From NCBI GenBank assembly GCA_033717875.1, contig JADDKJ010000047.1, positions 1 through 23,775 of the forward strand: 23,775 nt of DNA, in the 5' to 3' direction. Source of the stretch: SBBG01 sp033717875 (GTDB lineage Bacteria > Pseudomonadota > Gammaproteobacteria > Ga0077554 > Ga007554). Below, one piece after another: positions 8,800 to 16,566 of this stretch. The notes beneath the pieces are model-generated. The model saw nothing but the letters and a program-made list of their open reading frames with translations. It was not told where the DNA came from and did no database searches. Each line of letters starts with the position of its first letter. The stretch's first letter is position 1. The position numbers were made by a program, and so were the translations under genes.

Positions 8800-9135
8800 T
8801 CAAGCCGCGGAGGAACAAGGCTGGCGTTGCAACGCGAGACGGATCACGCCATTTTCGACCTTGATTGGGTAACAGGCCGTATGGCCCTCATCAGGCGCAA
8901 CCGCAATGCCATCGGTCAATTCGATCACCCAATTATGCAACGGGCAGGTGACGCGCTTGCCATGCACGATACCCTGCGACAAGGGACCACCCTTGTGCGG
9001 GCAAGCATCGTGCAAGGCAAACACCTCGTCTTCGGCAGTGCGGAATACGGCGATATCCCCTTGCACTGTATTCACCACCCGAGCCCCGAGGCGAGGGATA
9101 TCTTCAATCTTTCCTATTTCGATCCAGTCTGTCAT
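8800..9135 (-). CDS. nirD: Nitrite reductase small subunit NirD, Rieske type
   Basis: 111 residues with a complete Rieske [2Fe-2S] site: C45-P-H47 and C64-P-L-H67, spaced as in Rieske ferredoxins. Some NirD proteins, such as the enterobacterial one, lack these ligands, so this is the cluster-binding variant and probably takes part in electron transfer within the NADH nitrite reductase. It lies between nirB (27 bp upstream) and nasA (7 bp downstream), consistent with one nirBD-nasA transcript. The ribosome-binding site is weak, so translation may depend on coupling to nirB. Confidence 0.95.
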   Translation of the reverse strand: MTDWIEIGKIEDIPRLGARVVNTVQGDIAVFRTAEDEVFALHDACPHKGGPLSQGIVHGKRVTCPLHNWVIELTDGIAVAPDEGHTACYPIKVENGVIRLALQRQPCSSAA

Positions 9136-9162
9136 TTCGAATGATTTCTGTTTTAAAGATTC

Positions 9163-11607
9163 TTATCCAGCCGCGACTTTCTTGAGCGGCACAAACTCAT
9201 GCTGTTCCACCGCATGGCTGGCACGTTCGGCCCAAGGATCGACCTGCGCGTATTTCTGCGATTCGATGAACCTATTATACAGCGCCTTGCGCCCCACCTC
9301 ATCCTCAACGACGCGCTGCTTCACATACTCCAGGCCGACGCGCTCGATCCACGGCGCGGTACGCTCCAGATAACGCGCTTCCTCACGATAAAGCTGGGTG
9401 AACGCGCAGCAGTATTCGTCCACTTCGGCCTCGGTGGTTACCTTGCACAGCAGGTCGGTCGCGCGCACTTTCACGCCGCCGTTGCCGCCAATGTGCAGCT
9501 CGTAACCGGAATCGACACACACCACGCCGAAATCCTTGATGGTGGCTTCGGCGCAGTTGCGCGGACAACCCGACACCGCCATCTTGAACTTGTGCGGCAT
9601 CCACGAACCCCAGGTGCGCCGTTCCAGCTTGACGCCCAGGCCGGTGGAGTCCTGGGTGCCGAAGCGGCACCACTCGCTGCCTACGCAGGTCTTGACCGTG
9701 CGCAGCGACTTGCCGTAGGCATGGCCCGACACCATGCCGGCCTTGTTCAGATCACCCCATACGGCGGGAAGATCCTCTTTCTTCACACCGAGTAGATCGA
9801 TACGCTGGCCGCCAGTGACCTTGACGGTAGGGATCTTGAATTTATCCGCCACATCGGCGATGGCGCGCAACTCATCGGGCGTGGTCAATCCGCCCCACAT
9901 GCGCGGCACCACCGAGTAGGTGCCGTCTTTCTGGATGTTGGCGTGCGCGCGTTCGTTGATGAAGCGCGACTGCGCATCATCCTTGTATTCCGCCGGCCAC
10001 GCGCACAGCAGATAATAGTTGAGCGCCGGGCGGCAGGAATGACAGCCATTCGGCGTGCGCCATTCCAAAAAACGCATCACGGCATCGATACTCAACAAAT
10101 GCTGTTCGCGTATTGTTTTGCGCACATCGTCGTGGGTGTGATCGGTGCATTTGCACAGCGGCTTTTCCTTGGGCGCGGCGGAATAACCACCGCCCAGCAC
10201 CGAGGCCATGATCTGCTCCACCAGGCCGGTACAGGAACCGCAGGACGAAGACGCCTTGGTATGGGAGCGCACCTCGTCCAGTGTGAACAAGCCTTTTTCG
10301 GTGACGGCTTTGACGATCGCGCCCTTGCATACACCGTTACAGCCGCACACCTCCATGTCGTCGCTCATGGCAGCGGCCTTGTTCTGCCCGCCGTGGCCGG
10401 CATCACCCAGATGCGCCTCGCCGAACATCAAGTGATCGCGGAACGCCGACACATCGGTGCCATCGCGCATCAACTGGAAATACCACGCGCCATCGACGGT
10501 ATCGCCGTACATCACGGCGCCCTGGATGCGGTTGTCCTTGAGCACGATCTTCTTGTACATGCCGCGCGAGGCATCCTTGAGCACGATTTCCTCCATCGTT
10601 TCATCGCCGATGAAATCGCCGGCGGAGAAAAGATCGATACCCGTCACCTTGAGCTTGGTGGATGTCATCGATCCCTGGTAACGGGCATAACCCAGATGGG
10701 CCAGGTGATTGGCGCACACCTTGGCCTGCTCAAAGAGCGGGGCAACCAGGCCATAGGTCTGCCCACGGTGCTGCACGCACTCGCCCACGGCGTAAATGCG
10801 CGGATCATACGTCTGCATGGTGTCGTTGACGACGATGCCACGTTCGCAATGGATGCCGGATTTTTTCGCCAGTTCGAAATTGGGGCGGATGCCCACCGCC
10901 ATCACCACCAGATCGGCATAAAGTTCACTGCCATCCTTGAAGCGGACGCCGCGCACCCGGTCCTCACCGAGGATCGCCACGGTCTGCGCCGGCATGTAAA
11001 AATGCATGCCGCGCTCCTCCAGCGATTTCCGCAACAACGCGCCCGCCGCCTTGTCGAGCTGGCGCTCCATGAGGGTTTCCGTGATATGCACCACCGTCAC
11101 GCTCATGCCCTGACGCATCAGACCGTTGGCCGCTTCCAGACCGAGCAGGCCACCACCGATCACCACAGCGTGTTGATGTTTGCGCGAGGCTTCGAGCATC
11201 AGATCGACATCGCGGATGTCACGGAACGTGACCACACCGGGCAGATCGTTGCCGGGCACGGGGACGATGAAGGGATTCGAGCCGGTGGCGAGCAGCAGAT
11301 GATCGTAATCGGCGGTCGCGCCATCGGCGGCGATAACCTTGCGGTTGCGGCGGTCGATCCGCACCACTTCCTTGCCGCAATGCAGCGTGATGCCGTTGTC
11401 GGCATACCACTGCCTGTCATTGAGCATGATCTGATCGATGGTCTTCTCGCCCGCCAGCACCGGCGATAACAGGATGCGGTTGTAGTTGCCGTAAGGCTCG
11501 GCGCCGAACACCGTGATGTCATATTTTTCCGGCGCGATTTTCAGCAACTCTTCCAGGGTGCGTACACCCGCCATGCCATTGCCGATCAAAACCAGCTTTT
11601 CTTTCAT
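9163..11607 (-). CDS. nirB: NADH-dependent nitrite reductase large subunit NirB
   Basis: 814 residues, normal for NirB. The N-terminal FAD/NADH oxidoreductase begins with LIGNGMAGVRTLEE and has a second dinucleotide fold (VIGGGLLGLEAA). Two BFD-like [2Fe-2S] regions follow (CGCNGVCKG with SCGSCTGLVEQ; CKCTDH with GCHSC). The C-terminal half-domain binds sirohaem and [4Fe-4S] through C641, C647, C681 and C685 (CVGSEWC; SGCPRNC). The enzyme reduces nitrite to ammonium in the cytoplasm. A GAGGAAG Shine-Dalgarno sequence precedes the ATG at 11607. It is the first gene of the nirBD-nasA-modABC unit, behind a sigma-54 promoter and an NtrC-like enhancer. Confidence 0.97.
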   Translation of the reverse strand: MKEKLVLIGNGMAGVRTLEELLKIAPEKYDITVFGAEPYGNYNRILLSPVLAGEKTIDQIMLNDRQWYADNGITLHCGKEVVRIDRRNRKVIAADGATADYDHLLLATGSNPFIVPVPGNDLPGVVTFRDIRDVDLMLEASRKHQHAVVIGGGLLGLEAANGLMRQGMSVTVVHITETLMERQLDKAAGALLRKSLEERGMHFYMPAQTVAILGEDRVRGVRFKDGSELYADLVVMAVGIRPNFELAKKSGIHCERGIVVNDTMQTYDPRIYAVGECVQHRGQTYGLVAPLFEQAKVCANHLAHLGYARYQGSMTSTKLKVTGIDLFSAGDFIGDETMEEIVLKDASRGMYKKIVLKDNRIQGAVMYGDTVDGAWYFQLMRDGTDVSAFRDHLMFGEAHLGDAGHGGQNKAAAMSDDMEVCGCNGVCKGAIVKAVTEKGLFTLDEVRSHTKASSSCGSCTGLVEQIMASVLGGGYSAAPKEKPLCKCTDHTHDDVRKTIREQHLLSIDAVMRFLEWRTPNGCHSCRPALNYYLLCAWPAEYKDDAQSRFINERAHANIQKDGTYSVVPRMWGGLTTPDELRAIADVADKFKIPTVKVTGGQRIDLLGVKKEDLPAVWGDLNKAGMVSGHAYGKSLRTVKTCVGSEWCRFGTQDSTGLGVKLERRTWGSWMPHKFKMAVSGCPRNCAEATIKDFGVVCVDSGYELHIGGNGGVKVRATDLLCKVTTEAEVDEYCCAFTQLYREEARYLERTAPWIERVGLEYVKQRVVEDEVGRKALYNRFIESQKYAQVDPWAERASHAVEQHEFVPLKKVAAG

Positions 11608-11642
11608 TACTTCTTCCTCATGCTTTTACGCAACCTGTCCAG

Positions 11643-11658
11643 GCTATTCTCGAATAGC
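11643..11658. promoter_or_regulatory. 16-bp palindrome across the predicted nirB transcription start
   Basis: GCTATTC and its inverse GAATAGC are separated by 2 bp, a perfect palindrome. The predicted sigma-54 start is about 11653, so the palindrome covers roughly -5 to +10. It could be an operator for an unidentified repressor or a 5'-end hairpin protecting the mRNA; the stem of 7 bp has too short a loop to fold fully. Confidence 0.4.
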
Positions 11659-11661
11659 TGA

Positions 11662-11678
11662 TGGCAATATGCGTGCCA
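11662..11678 (-). promoter_or_regulatory. Sigma-54 promoter of nirBD-nasA(-modABC)
   Basis: The minus strand reads TGGCACGCATATTGCCA, matching the sigma-54 consensus TGGCACG-N4-TTGC with the invariant GG and GC exactly 10 bp apart. The predicted start near 11653 gives a leader of about 46 nt before nirB. Sigma-54 promoters need an enhancer-binding activator, and NtrC-like sites lie 100-170 bp upstream. Confidence 0.9.
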
Positions 11679-11778
11679 TGAATGATCGTAGGAGATTGGA
11701 TAAGGCTTATCTCTTTATGGAGCAATGAATTACACTCTCGCCGGAAATCAAATCCACTGCTTCAAAGCGAGAAGAGAA

Positions 11779-11828
11779 TGCACCAACTTCGTGCAGACGA
11801 TGGCGGGCGGCATATCCATCTTGGTGCA
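11779..11828. promoter_or_regulatory. NtrC-type enhancer pair for the nirB promoter
   Basis: Site 1 (11779-11795) reads TGCACGAAGTTGGTGCA on the minus strand, nearly the full NtrC palindrome TGCACC-N5-GGTGCA. Site 2 (about 11812-11828) keeps one perfect half, TGCACC on the minus strand. Centres are 33 bp apart, close to three helical turns, at about -134 and -167. They lie just beyond the 3' end of the phosphatase-kinase gene. Confidence 0.8.
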
Positions 11829-11835
11829 TGGAAGA

Positions 11836-13539
11836 TCAAAACACCAACGCGGCAATCAACGCCAGCAAGAGCAGCGCGGAAATCACCTGCCAGAATAAAA
11901 CCGGGTTACGATCATAAAGCGGCTGCTTTTGCGTAGTGGCCTGCATGCCATGCGCCAAGCCATTCTCCAGCTCGAAGGACAGCTCCATGGCATCGCCCAG
12001 GCGCTTGTCTTTTTCCACGGCGGTGGCTTGCGTCAGCAGCGTGTCCAGCCAGGCGGGCAGATCAGGGCGATGGTGCATCAAAGAAGTGCGCTTGTTGAAA
12101 CGCGGGCGCGAGAAGGGTTCCACCTCGCCGTAAGGATAGTGACCACCGCTGAACATGCAGTACAGCGTGACGCCAAGAGCATAGACATCGGAACGCTCGT
12201 CACCCAGCTCGCCATGAAACAACTCCGGAGCCATAAAGCTCGGCGTACCGGGAATGTCGGCATTGGGAAATTCTGTGAAGCCCGGCAAGCGCGCCACCCC
12301 CAGGTCGAGCAGCTTCAGGCCACCGCCCTCTTCCAGCAACACGTTGTCCGGCTTGATGTCGCGGTGAATGATGCGCAAACGGTTCAGCGCGTATACCGCC
12401 CTGGCGAGCTTGATGCCGATATCGACACCTTCATCGAGCGGCAAACGCGACGCGCGCGACAATCTTTCCTCCAGTGTCACGCCCTGATAATACGGCATCA
12501 CGGAGTACAACCGCGTTTGCCTGCCCGGCGGCAGTTCGATGATGCCCGCGATCCACGGGCTGCGCACCCGCGCCGCAATCCATGCCTCGCGCACAAAAGC
12601 ACGCCGGTAGGCGTCCTCACTGGCGACGCGCGGATGCGGAAACTTGAGCACCACGGTGCGCGGCTCCAGCGTATCCTCGGCTTTGAAGAGACGGCTGTAG
12701 CGGCCATCGGAGATTTTTTCGCTGAGACGAAAACCATCCACCACATCGCCATCTTTGGGTAGCTCCTGGATGGGCAAGGATTCGATGGCGCTTTCAAGAT
12801 CGGCCTGTGCGGCGTCCGGCAGCCCCACCACATCGATTATCAGCGCCGTGATGTTGTCCTGACTGCCTGCATCGAACGCCGCCTGGACGATGGCCTTGGC
12901 GTCCTCTTCGGGCGCGGCGCGCGCCGCCAGCAGCGGTTGGATGCGGCGCTCGGCCAACACACCGTGCACACCATCGCTGCACAGTAGGAAACGATCGTGC
13001 AACTCCAGATTGTGCGCCGCGTAGTCGATGCGCAGCCCTTCCTCGATCCCCACCGCGCGGTACAGCACATGGCGCAGATCGGGATGAGACAAGGTATGGT
13101 CCTCGGTCAGCCGTGTCAGCTTGCGGCCACGCAGCCGGTAGATGCGCGAATCGCCGACATGCGCCACATGGGCCTGGCGGCCACGCAATATCAACGCGCT
13201 GAACGTGGTCGCCATGTTCTCCAGCCGGCGATCCTGGCGGCCCTGGTTATAAACCCAGCGATTGATGGCTCCCAATGCCCGCGCCGCAGCGCGCTCCACC
13301 CCTAGGGTCTCCGGCAAGCCGTAATATCCTTCGATGAAGCCGCGCACCGCAATCTCCGCTGCTTCTCGGCCGCCCTTGCCGCCACCCACGCCGTCGGCCA
13401 CGGCGGCGACGATGCCTCTCAAATCGGGCCTACGGGAGTCGGCCAGACACGTCCCCACATAATCCTGATTGGACTCGCGACGTCCCGCCAGCGTGGCAAA
13501 ACCAATGCGAATTTCGAGGTGGTCATTGGAAACGGTCAT
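11836..13539 (-). CDS. PP2C phosphatase-Ser/Thr kinase fusion, membrane anchored
   Basis: 567 residues. Residues about 10-240 are a PP2C phosphatase: RRESNQD with D26, AVADGVGGGKGG with D49-G50, and HVGDSRIYRLR. Residues about 265-525 are a Hanks-type kinase: VVLKFPHP, the catalytic loop HRDIKPDN with D394 and N399, DLG in place of DFG, and GTPSFMAPE before the substrate site. No clear glycine-rich loop is seen (SEKISDGRYSRLF). One C-terminal membrane helix (ALLLLALIAALVF) ends the protein, so both enzyme domains should face the cytoplasm. It lies 92 bp after narK with a palindromic repeat between. Genes of this kind occur in nitrate-assimilation clusters of other proteobacteria, so a post-translational switch on transport or reduction is a reasonable inference, with no target visible. 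Confidence 0.9.
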   Translation of the reverse strand: MTVSNDHLEIRIGFATLAGRRESNQDYVGTCLADSRRPDLRGIVAAVADGVGGGKGGREAAEIAVRGFIEGYYGLPETLGVERAAARALGAINRWVYNQGRQDRRLENMATTFSALILRGRQAHVAHVGDSRIYRLRGRKLTRLTEDHTLSHPDLRHVLYRAVGIEEGLRIDYAAHNLELHDRFLLCSDGVHGVLAERRIQPLLAARAAPEEDAKAIVQAAFDAGSQDNITALIIDVVGLPDAAQADLESAIESLPIQELPKDGDVVDGFRLSEKISDGRYSRLFKAEDTLEPRTVVLKFPHPRVASEDAYRRAFVREAWIAARVRSPWIAGIIELPPGRQTRLYSVMPYYQGVTLEERLSRASRLPLDEGVDIGIKLARAVYALNRLRIIHRDIKPDNVLLEEGGGLKLLDLGVARLPGFTEFPNADIPGTPSFMAPELFHGELGDERSDVYALGVTLYCMFSGGHYPYGEVEPFSRPRFNKRTSLMHHRPDLPAWLDTLLTQATAVEKDKRLGDAMELSFELENGLAHGMQATTQKQPLYDRNPVLFWQVISALLLLALIAALVF

Positions 13540-13575
13540 GCGATCAGTGTTCTTCCGGGGGATGATGAAGGAATC

Positions 13576-13624
13576 GTAGGGTGCGTCCCACGCACCGCGG
13601 ACACGGTGCGCATGGGCACCCTAC
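13576..13624. repeat. Palindromic dispersed repeat, copy A (GTAGGGTGCGT family)
   Basis: A 49-bp imperfect inverted repeat opens with GTAGGGTGCGT on the plus strand and closes with GCACCCTAC, with an inner arm pair CGCACCG/CGGTGCG. A related copy lies at 16514-16566. It occupies most of the narK-kinase gap and would form a strong RNA hairpin, but no T-run follows it on the minus strand, so it is not a typical terminator. Confidence 0.75.
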
Positions 13625-13631
13625 ATTCAGA

Positions 13632-14912
13632 CTACACTCTCGCCCCCGACACCGCCCCCCACGTTGTGCGCCAGCGCGTCTTGACACGCACCAGACCAAT
13701 CAGCCCTATCAGGGCAAGCCCCGCGAATACCCAGAATCCCATGGCGAAATCACCCGTCGCCCCCTTCGACCAACCCAGCGCCTTGGCAAGGAAGAATCCG
13801 CCCACGCCGCCCGCCGCGCCGACCAGTCCGGTCATCACGCCCATCTCGCGCCGGAAGCGCTGCGGCACGAGCTGAAACACCGAGCCATTGCCCATCCCCA
13901 GGGCCATCGCGCCGACGAAGAAGATTGCCACTGCACCCCAGGCGACACCGGGCAACTCAAACAAGCCCCAGCCGCTCACCTTGGCGTCGGCCACCGCGCC
14001 AGCGGCGGGCGCTGGCCCCTCCGGCATGAAAGCAATGCTCAGATAGCACAGCGCCACGATGCCAAACAGGATTTGCAGTGTCTTGATGCCACCCATACGA
14101 TCGGCGATCCAGCCGCCGACAGGGCGAAATACCGAACCCGCGAACACGACGATCGCGACCATCATGCCGGCCGCCACACCGGAAGCGTGATACCAAGCGG
14201 TGAAGTACAACGGCAACGCGTTACCCAAACCAACGAAACCGCCAAAGGTGATCGAATAGAAGAACATAAACCACCAGGTATCGGCATCCTTGAGCACCGC
14301 AGTATAGTTCGCCAGCGTCACCGGCGCGGGCTGGTCCGGCGCATCCTTGGCCATGACGCTGTATAGCAGAAAAACCAGCACCACGGGAATCAGCAGAAAA
14401 CCGAACACCGCCTGCCAACCGAAATTTTCCGCCAGCCAGGGCACGGTCAAGGAATCGAGCACCACCCCCATGTTACCGGCTCCGGCGATGCCGAGCACAA
14501 TGCCTTGATAATGCGGCGGATACCAGCGGCTGGACTGCGGCAGCGCCACAGCAAAGCTGGCGCCGGCGAATCCCAGAATCACACCGAACAGCTCGACCGC
14601 CAGCTTGCTGTCCAAACCGAAGACCCAGGCGTAGGCCAACCCGATCATGACGATGATCTGACCCAACTGCCCGGCGCGCTTGGGGCCAATGTAATCCGCC
14701 AGCATGCCCATCGGTATGCGCAGCAAGGCGCCTGCGAGTATGGGAATGGCGACGATAGTGAATTTCTCCTCGATCGGCAGTCCTAGCTCCTGAGTGATAT
14801 AGAGCGACAGCGGCCCCAACACCACCCACACCATAAAACTGATGTCGAAATACAAAAACGCCGCCAACAAAGTTGGCCAATGACCCGCTTTCTTGAAATC
14901 TTGAAAATTCAT
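13632..14912 (-). CDS. narK: MFS nitrate/nitrite transporter, NarK/NasA type
   Basis: 426 residues with about 12 hydrophobic segments. The MFS loop signature is visible (PMGMLADYIGPKRAG), with a related one in the second half (RPVGGWIADRMGG). The two glycine-rich nitrate signatures of the NarK family are present: GAGNMG near residue 150 and GAAGGVGGFFLAKALG near the C-terminus. It should move nitrate in, or exchange nitrate and nitrite, at the inner membrane. I chose ATG at 14912 (MNFQDFKKAGHW), preceded by GGTGGG; an upstream in-frame ATG at 14951 would add 13 unlikely residues. It has its own sigma-54 promoter and NtrC-like sites and is separated from the porin by a terminator. Confidence 0.94.
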   Translation of the reverse strand: MNFQDFKKAGHWPTLLAAFLYFDISFMVWVVLGPLSLYITQELGLPIEEKFTIVAIPILAGALLRIPMGMLADYIGPKRAGQLGQIIVMIGLAYAWVFGLDSKLAVELFGVILGFAGASFAVALPQSSRWYPPHYQGIVLGIAGAGNMGVVLDSLTVPWLAENFGWQAVFGFLLIPVVLVFLLYSVMAKDAPDQPAPVTLANYTAVLKDADTWWFMFFYSITFGGFVGLGNALPLYFTAWYHASGVAAGMMVAIVVFAGSVFRPVGGWIADRMGGIKTLQILFGIVALCYLSIAFMPEGPAPAAGAVADAKVSGWGLFELPGVAWGAVAIFFVGAMALGMGNGSVFQLVPQRFRREMGVMTGLVGAAGGVGGFFLAKALGWSKGATGDFAMGFWVFAGLALIGLIGLVRVKTRWRTTWGAVSGARV

Positions 14913-14993
14913 TTTTCCCACCCGCTTGAACATTAAACCGCATCTGCGCACAAAATCGGATCACTTATATGTAAATCGCCCGATGCGTGGCGA

Positions 14994-15011
14994 GAGCAAG
15001 CCTTGTGCCAA
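14994..15011 (-). promoter_or_regulatory. Sigma-54 promoter of narK
   Basis: The minus strand reads TTGGCACAAGGCTTGCTC: TGGCAC, five bases, TTGCT, with GG and GC 10 bp apart. The predicted start near 14984 gives a leader of about 72 nt. The start of that leader can form a short hairpin (TCGCC with GGCGA). Confidence 0.88.
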
Positions 15012-15100
15012 CGGCAGGATGGGATGGGTAACTGATTAATTACCAATGGATAAAATAGACATGGCTGGCGAAACGATAAACGTCCCTCCAGCCACAAGAA

Positions 15101-15147
15101 CGCACCAAATTGAAATGACGAAGAAGTTTTCGCCCATGTTTGGTGCA
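15101..15147. promoter_or_regulatory. NtrC-type enhancer pair for the narK promoter
   Basis: Site 1 (15131-15147) has a perfect GGTGCA half on the plus strand and a poor partner (CGCCCA). Site 2 (15101-15117) keeps CGCACC as one half. Centres are 30 bp apart, at about -155 and -125 from the predicted narK start. Read together, the two good halves also make a long inverted repeat (GCACCAAA ... TTTGGTGC). The individual sites are weaker than the one before nirB. Confidence 0.62.
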
Positions 15148-15151
15148 TGGC

Positions 15152-15184
15152 GAGAGAAAAACAAAATGGCGCGTCCCTGCGCCA
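15152..15184 (-). terminator. Intrinsic terminator after the porin gene
   Basis: On the minus strand, TGGCGC pairs perfectly with GCGCCA around the loop AGGGAC, followed by TTTTGTTTTT. It begins 16 bp after the porin stop codon and should end the nasT-nrtABD-porin transcript before narK. Confidence 0.9.
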
Positions 15185-15199
15185 CACCTGGCAGGATTC

Positions 15200-16477
15200 T
15201 CAGAACTGCACGTCCGCCATCAGCCAAAACTTGTCCAGATCCCGCGCCAACGCTGCTGTGCTATTGCGCGCGAGATTGTCCGGGTTCTTGTCGCCGCTGT
15301 AAGCGGCATACTTGGCGGTGAGCACCAGCGACTTGTTGATCTTCTTCGCCGCCTGGAGATTCAATTCGGAACCATAATCATACCCAAGGTTGTCCGAGGT
15401 GTACTTATGATACATGGCCGTCAGGTTGACTCCGGCGAGTATCGTGCTGGCGCTGAGGAACATGTCCTGCAACCCGTCTCTTGGCGTAACAAGAAACTTG
15501 TCCGCCCAACCATTGAAGGCATGGAGCGTGGCCAGCGGCGTGGCAAAGCCATACACACCATCACCACTCAGCTTTTCGTAATGCAGCTTGACTTGCACAT
15601 CACTGACATCCACGCCCGCCATCAGATTCATGTAATCGCCATCGACCGTGCTTGCCCCGTCGGCGTAATCGCTTTGCTTGGCATACTCGGCGGTATACAG
15701 GAATTTTGTGCTCATCGCCTCCGGCTTGTATCCGCCGTCGAAGCGCAAGCCCAGCGTCTTGTTCGACAAAGTGTTAGAGAATGAGGTGGCGGGCTGCTGA
15801 TTTTTTCCGTAATCGAGAAAATAGCCATACCCGACCATCGACAACGGCGCGAATCCCTTATAGGCGATGTTCAGCAACTCGCTCGACATATCTAGATTGC
15901 CCTGCGTGCTGCTATTGCCGAAGACACGATTGACGTTCGAGACATGACCGTAAAAAATCGAGGTATCCGGCAAGGAGGTGTTGGCAACGGTGAAGGCATC
16001 GAAACTTTGCGCGTTCTGCCGCCACTCCACCGTACCAATGAAACGCTGATTATCGAGATTGATGGCCTGCCGCCCATACTTGAACACGGTGGCCGGCAAG
16101 CCGCTGTAGCTCAGAAACGCCTGCTGCACCTGCGATCCCTTCGGATCGGCCACCACCGGATATTCCGTCCGGCCATTCACTGTGCTGTTATATAGCTCGC
16201 TCCCGATCACCGAGACATCCTGAAGCTGCACGAAAGCCGCAATGCCAAGATAATCTCCCGTCATGTAGCCCAGCCGGGTGCGCAATGTCGAGGCATTTGC
16301 TTCCTTGGCGATGTTCTCGGCGTCCACCCACTCGTAACGGTAGCGAAGCTGACCCGAGACCTTACCGCTGCTCAATGCTTCCACGATCGTATCCGCGGCA
16401 TGCGCGCCGCCGCAACCCAGAGCAGTCCCCAGCGAAACGAATCCCGCCAACATAAAGCGATTGTAACTTTTCACCAT
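15200..16477 (-). CDS. Outer-membrane porin, alginate-export/OprD-like, probable nitrate porin
   Basis: 425 residues. There is a signal peptide of about 27 residues ending GGAHA|AD. Many alternating hydrophobic/polar stretches fit beta strands, and the C-terminus ends in phenylalanine (FWLMADVQF), as expected for BAM-assembled barrels. Early features such as SGQLRYRYEWVDAEN and STLRTRLGYMTGDYLG resemble the alginate-export family. Nitrate or nitrite passage is inferred from its place as the last gene of the nrt unit; no residue proves it. A GGAG Shine-Dalgarno sequence lies about 10 bp before the ATG. An 85-bp gap holding a palindromic repeat separates it from nrtD. Confidence 0.85.
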   Translation of the reverse strand: MVKSYNRFMLAGFVSLGTALGCGGAHAADTIVEALSSGKVSGQLRYRYEWVDAENIAKEANASTLRTRLGYMTGDYLGIAAFVQLQDVSVIGSELYNSTVNGRTEYPVVADPKGSQVQQAFLSYSGLPATVFKYGRQAINLDNQRFIGTVEWRQNAQSFDAFTVANTSLPDTSIFYGHVSNVNRVFGNSSTQGNLDMSSELLNIAYKGFAPLSMVGYGYFLDYGKNQQPATSFSNTLSNKTLGLRFDGGYKPEAMSTKFLYTAEYAKQSDYADGASTVDGDYMNLMAGVDVSDVQVKLHYEKLSGDGVYGFATPLATLHAFNGWADKFLVTPRDGLQDMFLSASTILAGVNLTAMYHKYTSDNLGYDYGSELNLQAAKKINKSLVLTAKYAAYSGDKNPDNLARNSTAALARDLDKFWLMADVQF

Positions 16478-16513
16478 TCTATGTACTCCGATTGTTGTCT
16501 AGTTAAAATAAAT

Positions 16514-16566
16514 GCAGGGTGCGACGCCCATAACAAATGTTGTACGGTGCGTGAGACGCACCCTAC
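16514..16566. repeat. Palindromic dispersed repeat, copy B, overlapping the nrtD stop
   Basis: A 53-bp imperfect inverted repeat. On the minus strand it opens with CGTAGGGTGCGTCTCACG and closes with GCACCCTGC, matching copy A at 13576-13624 in the GTAGGGTGCGTCYCACGCACCG arm. The TAG stop of nrtD is the TAG of the repeat's first arm, so the repeat supplies the end of that gene. Confidence 0.75.

Noticed and set aside
9943..11469. A 508-codon open frame on the plus strand opposite nirB.
   Set aside because: It is the antisense shadow of a GC-rich gene; its translation is histidine- and arginine-rich with no family pattern, while nirB has all its catalytic motifs.
15167..15184. The terminator hairpin after the porin also has a six-base loop (AGGGAC) with A1 and G4, like an ANTAR target.
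   Set aside because: There is no second hexaloop hairpin next to it, and it ends a transcript instead of preceding a gene in a leader.
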